This document shows positions 10,902-21,001 of a DNA stretch of 64,000 bases, piece by piece. This DNA is from Furcasterigmium furcatum (Eukaryota > Ascomycota > Sordariomycetes > Glomerellales > Plectosphaerellaceae): NCBI GenBank assembly GCA_001599815.1, contig BCIA01000002.1, positions 4,003,626 to 4,067,625 of the forward strand. Direction: 5' to 3'. Each line of letters opens with the position of its first letter. Positions within the stretch are counted from its first letter, which is position 1. The translations under genes and the position numbers were made by a program. The notes beneath the pieces were generated by a model, which was not told where the DNA came from, searched no databases, and saw nothing but the letters and a program-made list of their open reading frames with translations.

Positions 10902-11621
10902 TCAATAGGTAATCGTCGCGTACTTATTCAGATACTCCGCCCCCTCGCTCCTGATCAGGTTCTCCGCCCACCAACGCCCGGCATCTTCCCTGGAGATAGT
11001 GTACCCGATGGCCGCGCTCTCAGGCCCCTTCCGCGGGTCTTCGACGCCGACGCGGATCGTCGCCTCCGACTCGCCGCCCATGAACAGGCTGCATCGCACG
11101 ATAGTAAAGTCCTCGCCGCTCGCCTCGAGCGCGAGCTCCATACCCAGCTTATCCTCGTGCGCCGCCTTCAGTAGCACGCGGTACAGCGGCACCATCAGCA
11201 GGGGCACATCGCGGCCGAAGCGCGAGATGCCCGTGGAGCTGCACGCCGCGATGCGAGGCCGGCCGGCGACGCCCCGCTGCCTCTGCCGCGTGATGGCGGA
11301 CAAAAGCGTCGCCATGCCCTTCCTGCACACCTCGGGGTCTTCGATGCTGAGTCCGGAGAATTTACTGCCGATTGTGAAGGCGACCGCGTCGACGAACGTC
11401 TTCCCGTCGGCTTGCGTGATGCATTTGCTCACGGCCTCGATGTCGTGTGCGTTGCCGGCGATGACCGTCAGGTTGGGGTTGGCATCGAGGGGCAATTGGT
11501 CCGTCAGCGTCGACGGCGTGCGGCAGAGCGCGACGCAACGGTGGCCGGCGGCAAGGGTGCTCTTGAGAGCTGAGAGGCCCACGCCGGTGGAGGCCCCGAA
11601 GAATGTTACTGTCTTGGACAT
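10902..11621 (-). CDS. NmrA-like/atypical SDR NAD(P)-binding protein
   Basis: Single exon, 239 aa. It starts MSKTVTFFGASTGVGLSAL, where GASTGVG is the nucleotide-binding glycine motif of atypical SDRs. VALCRTPSTL places an Arg after beta-strand 2, suggesting NADP preference. Mid-protein CSSTGISRFGRDVPLL and DFTIVRCSLFMGGE are typical of NAD(P)-binding (NmrA/HSCARG-like) proteins that lack a classical YxxxK. A codon 23 residues upstream is also in frame, but the conserved fold begins at the ATG at 11621. The neighbouring divergent gene encodes a small SRPBCC protein, 525 bp away, and the two may share regulation. Role: probably a reductase or redox sensor; substrate unknown. Confidence 0.85.
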   Translation of the reverse strand: MSKTVTFFGASTGVGLSALKSTLAAGHRCVALCRTPSTLTDQLPLDANPNLTVIAGNAHDIEAVSKCITQADGKTFVDAVAFTIGSKFSGLSIEDPEVCRKGMATLLSAITRQRQRGVAGRPRIAACSSTGISRFGRDVPLLMVPLYRVLLKAAHEDKLGMELALEASGEDFTIVRCSLFMGGESEATIRVGVEDPRKGPESAAIGYTISREDAGRWWAENLIRSEGAEYLNKYATITY

Positions 11622-12146
11622 GGTGCTGGGATGTGGGGGGATGGGCAAGTGTGCTGTTGTTGATTGTCTTGGCTTGATGCGGCAAGGCAAGCTGATGAGA
11701 TGGAGAGGAATAATCTTGTTGATGAGTCTTTGTCGTGTCTTGGGTTGGACTTCAAAACTGACCGTCCTGTACCTCCCTATCCTCCTCTTTTATACTGACG
11801 AGTCGCCCGTCTCTCGGACGGCAGCTTGTCCAATCGCGCGAGACTTGGCCGAGCTCGCCAACGCCCCGCGGGTTTCTCGCGCTTCTCTCGGTCGGCACAG
11901 GCCGAGTCGGGCGACCAGCCAATCACATGCCGGAATCAACCCCGACCAGGGCGAGAGCACCGACTCTCCCTCAGAGGCCGGATGAAGTGCTCATGGCTAT
12001 AAAACAACAGAGAAGCCGGGCAGACAGAAAGTGTGTGCATCACCACCGCCGCAGAACATCAGAAGAAGAACAATAATAGCGATACTGCACAATAACCCAT
12101 CAAAAACTCATCTAAACTCCTTCATCGATCTCCGCAGTCCGCAATC
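11622..12146. promoter_or_regulatory. Divergent promoter between NmrA-like and SRPBCC genes
   Basis: A 525-bp head-to-head intergenic region. It has a TATA-like box for each direction: minus-strand TATAAAAG at 11787-11794, 166 nt from the left ATG, and plus-strand TATAAAA at 11998-12004, 143 nt from the right ATG. Co-regulation of the pair is inference. Confidence 0.5.
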
Positions 12147-12731
12147 ATGGGCTTCACCGTCACGCAAAACGCCCACATCGAAATCTCGGCCCCACCAGCG
12201 ACCGTCCGAGCAGTGGTATGTCTGCCCCACGTGCCCCATCCTCGAAGTATGAATACTAAACACCATTCGTACAGTTCCTCGACTTTGAGAGATACAGCCA
12301 GTGGCAGGATGTCTTCCAGATCGAGCCCATCAAGCCTGGTCAGAAGCCCGCCGAGCTGCAAAAGGGCGACCAGGTCAGGGTGAACATGCGCGGCTTTGTC
12401 TTCCGCCCATACATCGACGTATGTCTCCTCCGGATCCCTAACCCACCCATCGCATCATCTCCTGACAGTTTCCCAGAGGATTGACCAGGACGCCTTCACC
12501 TGGGTGGGCTCCATCCCCGTGCTCCTCTACGGCACCCACCACTTCATCTTCGCTCCGAGCGAGGAGAACCCCGGCGGCACGCGTTTCATCCAGAGAGAGG
12601 ACTTCCAGGGCCTCACTGCCTGGGCCTTCTGGCCGTGGCGGAACAGCGTCAAGCCCAGCCAGCCGTGGGCCGACTTCAACGCCGGTCTCAAGAGAGAGGC
12701 GGAGAGGATTGCTGCAACGTCTCGGGAGTAG
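12147..12731 (+). CDS. SRPBCC (START/polyketide-cyclase-like) small protein
   Basis: Three exons, 12147-12215, 12275-12418 and 12477-12731, giving 155 aa. The opening HIEISAPPATVRAV, then FLDFERYSQWQ, is the hallmark of SRPBCC/START-like domains (Bet v1 fold). These fold into a hydrophobic ligand-binding cavity. The protein ends GLTAWAFWPW ... GLKREAERIA, giving the long C-terminal helix expected. The first intron interrupts the domain after strand 1; all junctions are in phase 0. Members bind lipids or polyketides or act as cyclases; ligand and role here are unknown. It stands divergent to an NmrA-like SDR, a pairing consistent with small-molecule metabolism, but there is no polyketide or terpene synthase in the window. 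Confidence 0.85.
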
Positions 12732-13361
12732 CGCTTGTGTACGGGATGGGTACTTGCTGTTATGAAAGCGGGAGTTTGTCTCAAGTTTTATCGTCTTTTG
12801 CAAAAGCCGTGGTCGCCAATCTTGGCTCACGGCCGCTTGATTGCTTCTCCTCCACAATCCGTGGAAGACGAGACGAGAAGCACACCCGAATGCAGTCTTT
12901 ATGTCGGAGTTGCAGGTTACAGTAGCAGAGCCAAAGTGTGCTTCAAGTTATAACCACAGATGACGTCTGAATGTTAAGTAGGCTCCTCGAAAATCCACAG
13001 GACTTCTCGTCTCCCATGTGCCGTGTGGTGATTGATGCATGGAGGCGTGTGGAGCCAAGGAGCGAACCTACTCCTGGTGCTCGACGATGGAGGCAGCGGG
13101 GCGACGGGAGGTTACAGCCAATGGGAGGGTTTACGCTCTTGAATGCGCAAAGTTCGGGATTTTCTCGCGTCCGTCCCACTTGGCTCCGACACCATCGAGT
13201 CTCAACTTCATCGGCCGCTGCTGAGCCCCTCGCATGACGCGCTCCTTTATTCAAAAAATGAACAAATACGCTTTCCCTCGGAATCCAGACCAACTTTCTC
13301 GGATTTTTGGCATCGAGAACTGCGTACAGTCAGCCACCTCATCCGTTGACCAACAGACAGC
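12732..13361. other. Intergenic, promoter region of the UPC2-like regulator
   Basis: No gene seen in 630 nt. It includes the 3' flank of the SRPBCC gene and the upstream region of the Zn2Cys6 gene. Confidence 0.5.
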
Positions 13362-14778
13362 ATGACACCGGCATCCAGCGACTCAAGCCCCGTATTGGAC
13401 AGCTCACTCCCTGTGCGGCCGGATTCACCACGTCCCGGCACCGAAGACTCGGGAGGGCCTTGTGGCTCGGCCATTAACAGCAAAAAGAAAGGCCGAAAGG
13501 GGCACGCCAAGTCCCGGAACGGCTGCAGAACATGCAAGAAGCGAAAAGTCAAGGTTGGTCGGCTTCCGAGTCGACTCCCAGAGCCGATGCCCCGAATCGC
13601 GAGACATCTCTGCTAACCACGTCTCTGCTCAGTGTGACGAGGTGAAGCCGGAATGCGGGAAATGCGTTCGCTTCGGTGTAGCGTGCGACTTCAAATCTCT
13701 CTTTTCCCGATCCAACTCCTCCCCTTCCCAGACATCAGATCTCCCGGAGGTCCGTCGTCGAGGTCGGCCGAGAAACGACTGGAAGCGCTGGCTGTCAGAC
13801 TTGGACAGTGGGAAAACAGTCGAGAGCCCGGCATCTCAGCCAAGTCTTGGCGATGTCAGTGGGAGTTCTCTACAGGCACCACCACCCGCCACTCTCAACG
13901 TCGAAGACTTGGAACTATTTCACCACTACTGCACAGTCACTGCTGCGACGGTAGGCGACGCCAGGATCTGGCGTGATCACGCACCCCAGCTTGGATTCGA
14001 ACATCCATGTGTCCTCCACGCAATGCTGGCCATCACGGCGCATCACATGGCCAGACTTCGCCCACTGAAGGCGCCGAGATATCTCGTCTCCGCGGACCGG
14101 CATTACGAGATGGCCGTCAAGGGTGCAACCCAGATGTTGCCTAGCCTGAACGTGGACAACTGCCAGCAACTCTACCTCGTCACGGTTTTGGTGTGCTTTA
14201 CGGCGTTTGCCAAAGGCCCCGCCCCCGGCGATCTAATGGTGGTCACCAGCGGGGACAAAGTGCCGTGGCTCGCGCTGCTCCGCGGGGTCAAGATGGTCCT
14301 CGAGACGATAGGGTCCGAGGTCGTGCTCTCTGGCATCTTGGAACCAAAGCCCCCGGAATCCCCCGATTCACAGCCAATCGTGACCCGCCGCCATGGCCAG
14401 TTCGTCTATTGGGAGAGATCCTTGGAGAGGCTCTCAGAGTTGATCAGGTCAGCTGCTGAGCCTGAGCTGTTCGACCTCTACATGTCTAAGATTGCGACTT
14501 TGTCGGCATTCTTTCAACAGACATATGGCACGGAAGAGGACCGCAAGGAGCCGCCCGAGGCGGAGTTCGCGCACATCATGGGCTGGATTTATCGGATGGA
14601 TCAAGACTTCATTGAGACGTTGGAGACCCGACAGCCGATTGCCCTGTTGATTCTTGGCCATTTCGCCATTCTTCTCAAGGAATTAGAGCACTACTGGTTT
14701 ATTGAGGGCTGGGGGTCGCATATTGTACGAGAAATCAAGCGGATGGTGCCCGTGGGATTCGAGGAATTGTTGCTGTAA
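13362..14778 (+). CDS. Zn2Cys6 transcription factor (UPC2-like)
   Basis: Two exons, 13362-13553 and 13633-14778, giving 445 aa. The intron falls inside the DNA-binding domain, after the third basic residue pair. The spliced cluster has Cys55, 58, 65, 72, 75 and 82 (C-x2-C-x6-C-x6-C-x2-C-x6-C) with the basic KKRKVK between. It is preceded by a Lys/Arg-rich stretch. From about residue 150, DLELFHHYCTVTAATVGD and LGFEHPCVLHAMLAITAHHMARLRP resemble the regulatory domain of sterol-uptake-control (UPC2/ECM22-type) proteins. Expected nuclear, dimeric activator or repressor. It lies tail-to-tail with, and only about 110 nt from, a Dal5-type transporter; a regulatory link is possible but not shown. 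Confidence 0.9.
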
Positions 14779-14890
14779 TTGAGGCACGACCAACGTCGAG
14801 AACCTCTAGGTTAAGGTAGCTGACGCAGACTAAAAAGTCCGACACCCTAGGGAGAGCTACGCATTCGACTGGTTACATGTACCCTGAAGC

Positions 14891-16493
14891 TTACAGGAGG
14901 TATCGATAGTTTGGCGAGAGATCTCCCAATTCCACCTCTTCCTCCTGAGAAATCGGCTCTTGCGGGGGGCTCTTGTCCCTCTTCTTGTTTGCCAGCCAGC
15001 ACGAGGCGGCATAAGCCAGGGCTGCGGCGATCGACAGAGCGGTGAAGCTGAGGCATAGCGTGTAGCCGGTGACATACTTCGGGGCATCGGTCTTGATGAA
15101 GGCAAAGACAGACACGATGCCACCGATGTTACCGAAGCTGACCTGCCAGGCACTGCCGATGGCCCGTCGAGAATGGCCGCCGAGATTCATGTTGAACCAG
15201 CAAACCACGATGGGCATTGCGGTGTAGCAGCCCATGGCAACCAGGAACAACGCGGCGTACTGGACTGTCGTCTGGTCATGGATGGTGATGAGGATGCCGA
15301 ATCCGATGATCGCAACGCAGATAGCGGAAATGACAAAGCCTGCTCGGTGATGCGTCTTGTCGGACAAGACCGCAAAGGTCATCGAGAATGCGAAGGCTGC
15401 CGCCCAGGGTGGAACACTGTGAAGCTGCGTCTGGATCGGGCTGTAACCGTATGTGCGAATAATGGTCGGGGCGAAGTAGGCGTACGAGTAGGCGGGAATG
15501 ACCAGTCCGAAGTAGATCACACCTCCAAGGATGACTTTGTAGTCCTTGAAGAACTCGATGACGTCTCGGAACCTCGTCTGCCGTTGAGCCCCGGAGTAAC
15601 CTTGATCGATCTGAAGACGGGCCGTGACAAAGACTCGCTCCTCCGGTGTCAGCCACTTCGCCTCCTCTGGGAAGGTCGGAAGGAGGAAATAGAAGAAGAG
15701 ACTGAAGAAGACCGTCAAGCCACCCTCGATGATGAAGATCCACCGCCATCCCAGGTAGCCTCGCAAGCCATCCATCTTGCCGATCGCGGCTGCAAGGAGG
15801 CCACCGAAGGCGCCGGCCAAGGTTGTGCTGTTGAAGAAGAAGGAGTATCGGCGTTGGGCATCTTGACGGCGGTACCACATCGAAATGAGGTAAATAGCTG
15901 GAAGGAGTGTTAGCTAGAAGTCCTGCGTTGATGGGTCTGCATCAGGATAGACGTACCGCCGGGAAACATGCCAGCCTCAAACACTCCGAGAAAGAATCTG
16001 GTCGTGAGGAGGCCGGCGTAGTTGGTGACGAAACCCTGAACCATGGTGACGAAGCCGAAACCAAACATGTTCAGACTCAGCCAGACCTGAGGCTTGAATC
16101 GCTTCAGGAAGATGTTGGAGGGGATCTCGAAAAGGATGTATGGGATGAAAAAGATGAGCAGCGCAATATTGTACTTGGTCCCGTCGAGACTCAGCTCCTC
16201 CGAGAGGCCGAAAACGTTGGCGTTGGCAATGTTGACTCGATCTTTGCAGCGAGTCAGTTTTGCTAGACCAGATGTTTCGAGAAGACGACCGTTGGGGGAA
16301 ACCTACCGAGAAATGCGAGGGTGTACATGATGGCAAGCCATGGCACGACATGGAGATCGATCTTCCTCATGATCTTACTCTCAGTTGTCCCAGCAGGGCA
16401 CTGGAGTTCCGTGACGCCGTTCTCGACATGACGCTCTCCCTCCATGGAAACGGAGGACGAGCCTGTTTTCCCGGTGGCCTCGTTCGAAGCCAT
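14891..16493 (-). CDS. MFS anion:cation symporter (Dal5/allantoate-permease type)
   Basis: Three exons on the minus strand, 16493-16307, 16241-15957 and 15897-14891, giving 492 aa, normal for fungal ACS transporters. KIDLHVVPWLAIMYTLAFLG then DRVNIANANVFGLSEEL is the TM1/loop signature of the Dal5-Tna1-Vht1 group. FEIPSNIFLKRFKPQVWL and GVFEAGMFPG follow in TM2-TM4, and GWRWIFIIEGG sits at the end of TM5-6. The C-terminus is polar and acid-rich. Substrates of the group are carboxylates such as allantoate, ureidosuccinate, nicotinate, pantothenate and biotin precursors; which one applies here cannot be read. Plasma membrane expected. A minus-strand TATAAA lies about 105 nt upstream. Confidence 0.9.
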
Positions 16494-17723
16494 CTTGATT
16501 CAAGGTTGATGCTGGCAACTTCTTTGAAGAGTATAAGTCTGATAGAATGTCGTGACGGCAGGAACCACGAGTTAGAGGGAGAGTCAGGAGGGTAGTTTTA
16601 TAAGACACCGGGCGCTTGATCTTGGAAGAACGGGCTGAACGCTTTCGAGCAATGACTCGGTTTCCTGGCCTCCTCGACTGGGACCTCGAACACCGACCCA
16701 CGAGGACCCCAGAAAGATCCTCCGCATCCATCAATTCATGCTTGCGACACGCTAAAAAGGCGGGGGAGGAACGTGGAGGCGGGCCCTCCCAGCAACTGAG
16801 GCTCTAGGATATCCAGTCCTTCCTAGGGGATTCCAAATATTGTCTTGGGAGATAGCCCAGAGCGTCTGAATCGGCAGATGTGTTCGGATGAATCGAGTGA
16901 GGGGGATAGGTGTTTAACACTCCAACATGCCGAAGACAATCGGCAAATCTGTGAGGTCTCTTGGAGCGGCCGTGACTTGGAGTTCGGGAAGTACCCGTTA
17001 GTGTTGCGGCTGTCTAGTACCAAGCAGCTATCTGCAGTGTATTGCGCCTACTCACACCAGCACGTGGCCGAACTCCCCTTGATCTACGGCTGGCTCTCAC
17101 ATTGAATCGAGCTGATGGCCCTTCACAGTGAGAAATGGGAAGTCGTGACACGGCTACTACTAAGATGGCAGATGCAAGCCATGTTGAAGGGGTATTGCGC
17201 ATAGTGGTAAACACAATCTTCTCTCGCTTCGTGGTCCTTGGAATATCACGTTCGGCTCCATGATTTGATCGGACTCTAAGACTCCGCGGAGTCAGGTAAC
17301 TACCCACGTCCTCTGCGTAAACACCTGTGGAGTTGCCCACAAAACGAATGAGAACATAGTGCCAGTCACCCTTTTCTTTTCCAGATGATTTGGAATTACA
17401 ATAACTGCTGGTGATAGCACTCTATTTGATCCTGCCGATGAGCCCTGCCGAGTGAGCTGTGCTGTGCCATGTTGGTGACATCAAGCCGGAGATCATCACC
17501 TGGCCCGGGTTCAGCAGATCCCGCGTCTTCGGCATCGGGAACTTTCCGACCACTCTCTTCCGGCCAAAGAGCAAACAGTTCGGGAACGAGCCAGGACTGG
17601 TCTGGGGACTTTGTGGGGTTTCTGGGGTAATCGGAGAGTGGATGACCATTGAGTGTATAACACTGACCTCGACTGTTGTATCTGTTTGTTGGTCACTGTA
17701 CGCATCACTTCCACGCCGCACCC
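16494..17723. other. Intergenic region (1.2 kb) between divergent genes
   Basis: It separates the Dal5-type transporter from the FMN enzyme gene. No coding potential recognised; no strong repeats seen. Confidence 0.5.
16597..16602 (-). promoter_or_regulatory. Putative TATA box of the Dal5-type transporter gene
   Basis: Minus-strand TATAAA about 105 nt upstream of the ATG at 16493. Confidence 0.4.
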
Positions 17724-18988
17724 ATGGAGTTGACCGACATTCTTTGCATTAATGATCTTGAAAAAGCTGCATTGGCGGTTTTAGGGAAGACGACGCTCGG
17801 TATGCCCGTCGAACGCGCCATCCTCAAAGCGCTGGACTGACGAACTGTGGCAGACTACTTCAATGACGGCTCGGAAAGCGGCATCGCGCTGCAAGAAAAC
17901 CTTACCGCGTTCGATCGATACAAGATCCGGCCGAGAATACTGCGAGATGTGTCCCGGGTAGACACCAGAAAGGAAGCCTGGGGAAAGACAATGTCGTTCC
18001 CGCTCGCGATCGCGCCCTCGGGGATGCAATGCATGGCGCACGAAGACGGCGAGAAGGCCACGGCTCGTGCTGCCACCAAGGCTGGCCTCTTCATGGGCGT
18101 GTCCACGTACGCGACGACGTCGTTGGAAGATATCAAGGCGGCAGGGGACGAAGTAGGGGACAATATCTACATGCTCCAGCTGTACGTTTTCAAGAATCGA
18201 AATACGACTGAGAACCTTGTCAGACGGGCAGAGAAGGCGGGATACAAGGCGGTCTTGCTTACGTGCGACACGCCGAAGCTGGGCAACCGGTACAACATGG
18301 TGAGAAACAAATTCAAGATTCCGTCGCACTTGACACTGCCCAACTTTGGGCAAGAAACGCTCGGTGCTCTTCGCTTCCAAGCCACTGTCGGCTCCGAAGG
18401 GGAAGGCATTGAGCAGGAGGAAAACATCATTGGTGAGTCTGATGCATCGTTTGCCTCTGGATTCTGGCAACTGACCGAGAAATAGACGACTCCATGACGT
18501 GGGAGCAGTCGCTGCCTTGGCTGCGGTCAATCACCAACATGGATATCTGGCTGAAGGGCGTGACGACCGCGGAAGATGTGAAGCTTGCAGTCGAAAGCCC
18601 TGCGGGAATCACGGGCATCATTGTATCAAACCATGGAGGGCGACAGCTTGAATCCGCACTCTCGACACTGGACTCTCTTCCAGAGTGTGTCGAGGCTGTA
18701 ACGACAGGGGCAAAGGGTCGCAGAATCCAGGTTTGGCTAGACGGAGGCATCAGAAAAGGGAGTGATATCTTCAAAGCACTCGCCTTGGGAGCCGATGGCG
18801 TCCTGATCGGACGGGTGCCCCTCTGGGGACTGGCAGTCGGCGGAGAGGCGGGTGTTCTGAAAGCGCTGGAGATATTGGAAGCCGAGTTCCAACACACCAT
18901 GGCTCTGGCCGGGTGTCGGAGTCTGGCTGACATCAAGACTTCGAGCCTTGCAAGGAGAGACGAGGGCGGCTTTTACTCGCGCTTGTAG
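17724..18988 (+). CDS. FMN-dependent 2-hydroxyacid oxidase/dehydrogenase
   Basis: Three exons, 17724-17799, 17854-18432 and 18486-18988, giving 385 aa. The short first exon supplies MELTDILCINDLEKAA, the usual start of the glycolate-oxidase fold, and joins in phase to DYFNDGSESG. SFPLAIAPSGMQCMAHEDGEKATARAA binds FMN. Within the TIM barrel, LTCDTPKLGNR, WLKGVTTAEDVKLA (FMN-contacting Lys) and IIVSNHGGRQLE (catalytic His in SNHGGRQ) follow. WLDGGIRKGSDIFKALALGADGVLIGR is the phosphate-binding end. There is no cytochrome b5 domain, so it is closer to glycolate/lactate oxidases than to Cyb2. Likely substrates are L-2-hydroxyacids such as L-lactate or glycolate. The active-site loop contains an acidic segment (EGEGIEQEEN) variable in this family. 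Confidence 0.92.
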
Positions 18989-19136
18989 AGTACTGGCATG
19001 GAAGTATTCTTGAAATAGGCCGTAGTTCATGTATTCATGATTGTCATAACATAGCTACTATGAGCATCTCGAGATCCTCCAGGGCCACCATTCCTCCACC
19101 CTCTCCAGCAGTTCCCTACTTCAATAATCCGTGCAA

Positions 19137-20105
19137 CTAGTAGATGACGGGCCAGCCATCATTATAGCGAATGAGGTTGATGCCGAGCTGCGCAACCCCG
19201 GCAGCGTTGTAGTAGTGGTATACCAACACGTCGCCGTCGACGTCGGTGAAGACGGCGTTGTGGCCCGGCCCATGGATTGACCCGTGGCTCGACATCATCT
19301 GGGTGCCGCCGCCCTGCATCATCTGCCTTCCACTCCGGTCGACGTACGGGCCCGTGACGCTCGTGGACCGGCCGACCATGATTCGGTAGGTGCTGTCGGT
19401 TCCCGCGCAGCACTTGTCAAAGGACACCCAGAGGTAGTAGTAGCCGCCGTTGCGGGTGATGTATGGCGCCTCGACTGCGCCGTCGTTGTTGGGGCGGGAG
19501 GCGATGGAGATGAGGTTGTTGTCTGATCGTTTGCCAGTGCTCGGGTTGAGCCTCATGATCTTGATGCCGGACCAGAACGAGCCGAACGACAGCCACCACT
19601 GGCCCTGGGCGTCGACGATCAGGTTGGGGTCGATGGCATTGTAGCCGCTGTTGTCGAACGACTCGATGACCAGGCCTTGGTTGGTCCATGAGCCAGACGC
19701 ACCTGTGGTGCTCGTGGCGAGGAAGATGGCCGAGCGGCTGCGACCGAAAGTCGAGGCCGAGTAGTATAGATAGTACCGCCCGTTGTGGAAGGAGATGTCC
19801 GGTGCCCAGAGGTTCAGGTGACCGTCGGTGTAGGGGGTCGTCCAGGGGGCACCGCCTGGGAAGACAGCGCCGGCGTTGCGCCACACGGTCCGGTCGGTTG
19901 ACGTCTTGAGCTGCACGTTGTCGCCGGTGTATGCAGCCAGGTACGTGCCGCTCGGGGTCTTAACCACCGTCGGGTCATGAATGAAAGTATCACCCGAGAC
20001 GGGGCCGGGAGGGATGTTCTGTCGTTCGACGAGCGTGTGAGCAGTCGTGGCGGCCGCGGCGACGGCCAGCATACTGCCAACGGCGAGCTTTTTAAGGAAC
20101 ATCAT
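19137..20105 (-). CDS. Secreted endo-1,5-alpha-L-arabinanase (GH43)
   Basis: Single exon, 322 aa. Residues 1 to about 22 form a signal peptide. The catalytic five-bladed propeller shows Asp44 in FIHDPTVVKT (general base), Asp159 in NAIDPNLIVD (pKa modulator) and Glu212 in GAVEAPYITR (general acid), the standard GH43 triad. WAPDISFHNGRYYLYYSAS and GINLIRYNDGWPVI are typical of endo-arabinanases. SIHGPGHNAVFTDVDG carries the His expected to coordinate the central metal. It cuts alpha-1,5-linked arabinan side chains of pectin in the wall. It lies tail-to-tail with the FMN enzyme gene, 148 nt away. A minus-strand TATAAG lies about 80 nt upstream. It completes a pectin set with the PL1 and PL3 genes of this window. 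Confidence 0.94.
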   Translation of the reverse strand: MMFLKKLAVGSMLAVAAAATTAHTLVERQNIPPGPVSGDTFIHDPTVVKTPSGTYLAAYTGDNVQLKTSTDRTVWRNAGAVFPGGAPWTTPYTDGHLNLWAPDISFHNGRYYLYYSASTFGRSRSAIFLATSTTGASGSWTNQGLVIESFDNSGYNAIDPNLIVDAQGQWWLSFGSFWSGIKIMRLNPSTGKRSDNNLISIASRPNNDGAVEAPYITRNGGYYYLWVSFDKCCAGTDSTYRIMVGRSTSVTGPYVDRSGRQMMQGGGTQMMSSHGSIHGPGHNAVFTDVDGDVLVYHYYNAAGVAQLGINLIRYNDGWPVIY

Positions 20106-21001
20106 CTTTGCTGCAATTGAAGCGCACTCAAAAAGTTAAATCGCATCGAACCGCAACACTGTCGCCATACGTGATGCCTTCTTATATGTGCCGCCGTCCA
20201 CAAGGACTCCTCCGTTGCCGTCGAGATGCTCGACCCCGGCACTTCGTCTTCCTATTCTCCGTCTGGGTCCTGCACTGTTCGAGGTAGATGATCGCCGGCC
20301 ACACTAACCCCGGCGGCAGGGTCCTGAAGGGGAATTGCTCCGCTCCGGCCATGCCACCATAAGCGCGCCTCGGGATGATGGCGACGGGCCACCCCCGTCC
20401 TGGGGTCGACTTGTCTCCAGCCAGTCCTGGTCATCTCAGATAGGGGCCGAAGGACACCTAGCGCTTGGCAGTGTCAGGCGTGGGCACTCGACAGTCACAC
20501 GTGCTGGTCGAGATCGACATTTCCATAATGGATGGTTGCACGCACAACATGCGTGCCTATCAGCATAGACCTTGAGTCTTCGTCGTCCGAAGGACTAGGT
20601 TTTTCCATGTATGACGAGCAACGTGGAAAGGACTGAGAAAGACTCCGGGTGGTCTTCAGCGGAGGCCCACTGTCCGTCCAAGGCCCCAGGGCCTGCCCTG
20701 TCGCAATATCCGTGCGGTTGCCAAGCTGGAAGCATGCTCCCTGCTCGGAGCGCCCAGGAACCTGTGACAGTCTTCCCCTCCTCATCTCAGCACCAGCATG
20801 GTCAGTCGCTTCGAGAGGAGGGTCGAAAGGATCACGGGCGCGACATCAGTTCATCGGCATAAGTGCGCCATCACAACTCACCCACATGAAGACTCTAAGA
20901 GCTGTCAGCGACAGGACCTCTGGGCAAATCGGATGACGGGAAGTGGATAGGTAAATGAAGCTGTCAGGAAGGTAGCAGATTACTGGTACGTCAGTTGCTA
21001 G
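20106..21001. other. Intergenic region (0.9 kb)
   Basis: It holds the arabinanase promoter on the left and the 3' flank of the thiamine-diphosphate enzyme on the right. Nothing coding recognised. Confidence 0.5.
20181..20186 (-). promoter_or_regulatory. Putative TATA box of the arabinanase gene
   Basis: Minus-strand TATAAG about 80 nt upstream of the ATG at 20105. Confidence 0.4.

Noticed and set aside
10999..11985. 328-codon plus-strand frame
   Set aside because: Antisense of the NmrA-like gene plus its promoter; no domain, Ser/Arg-rich.
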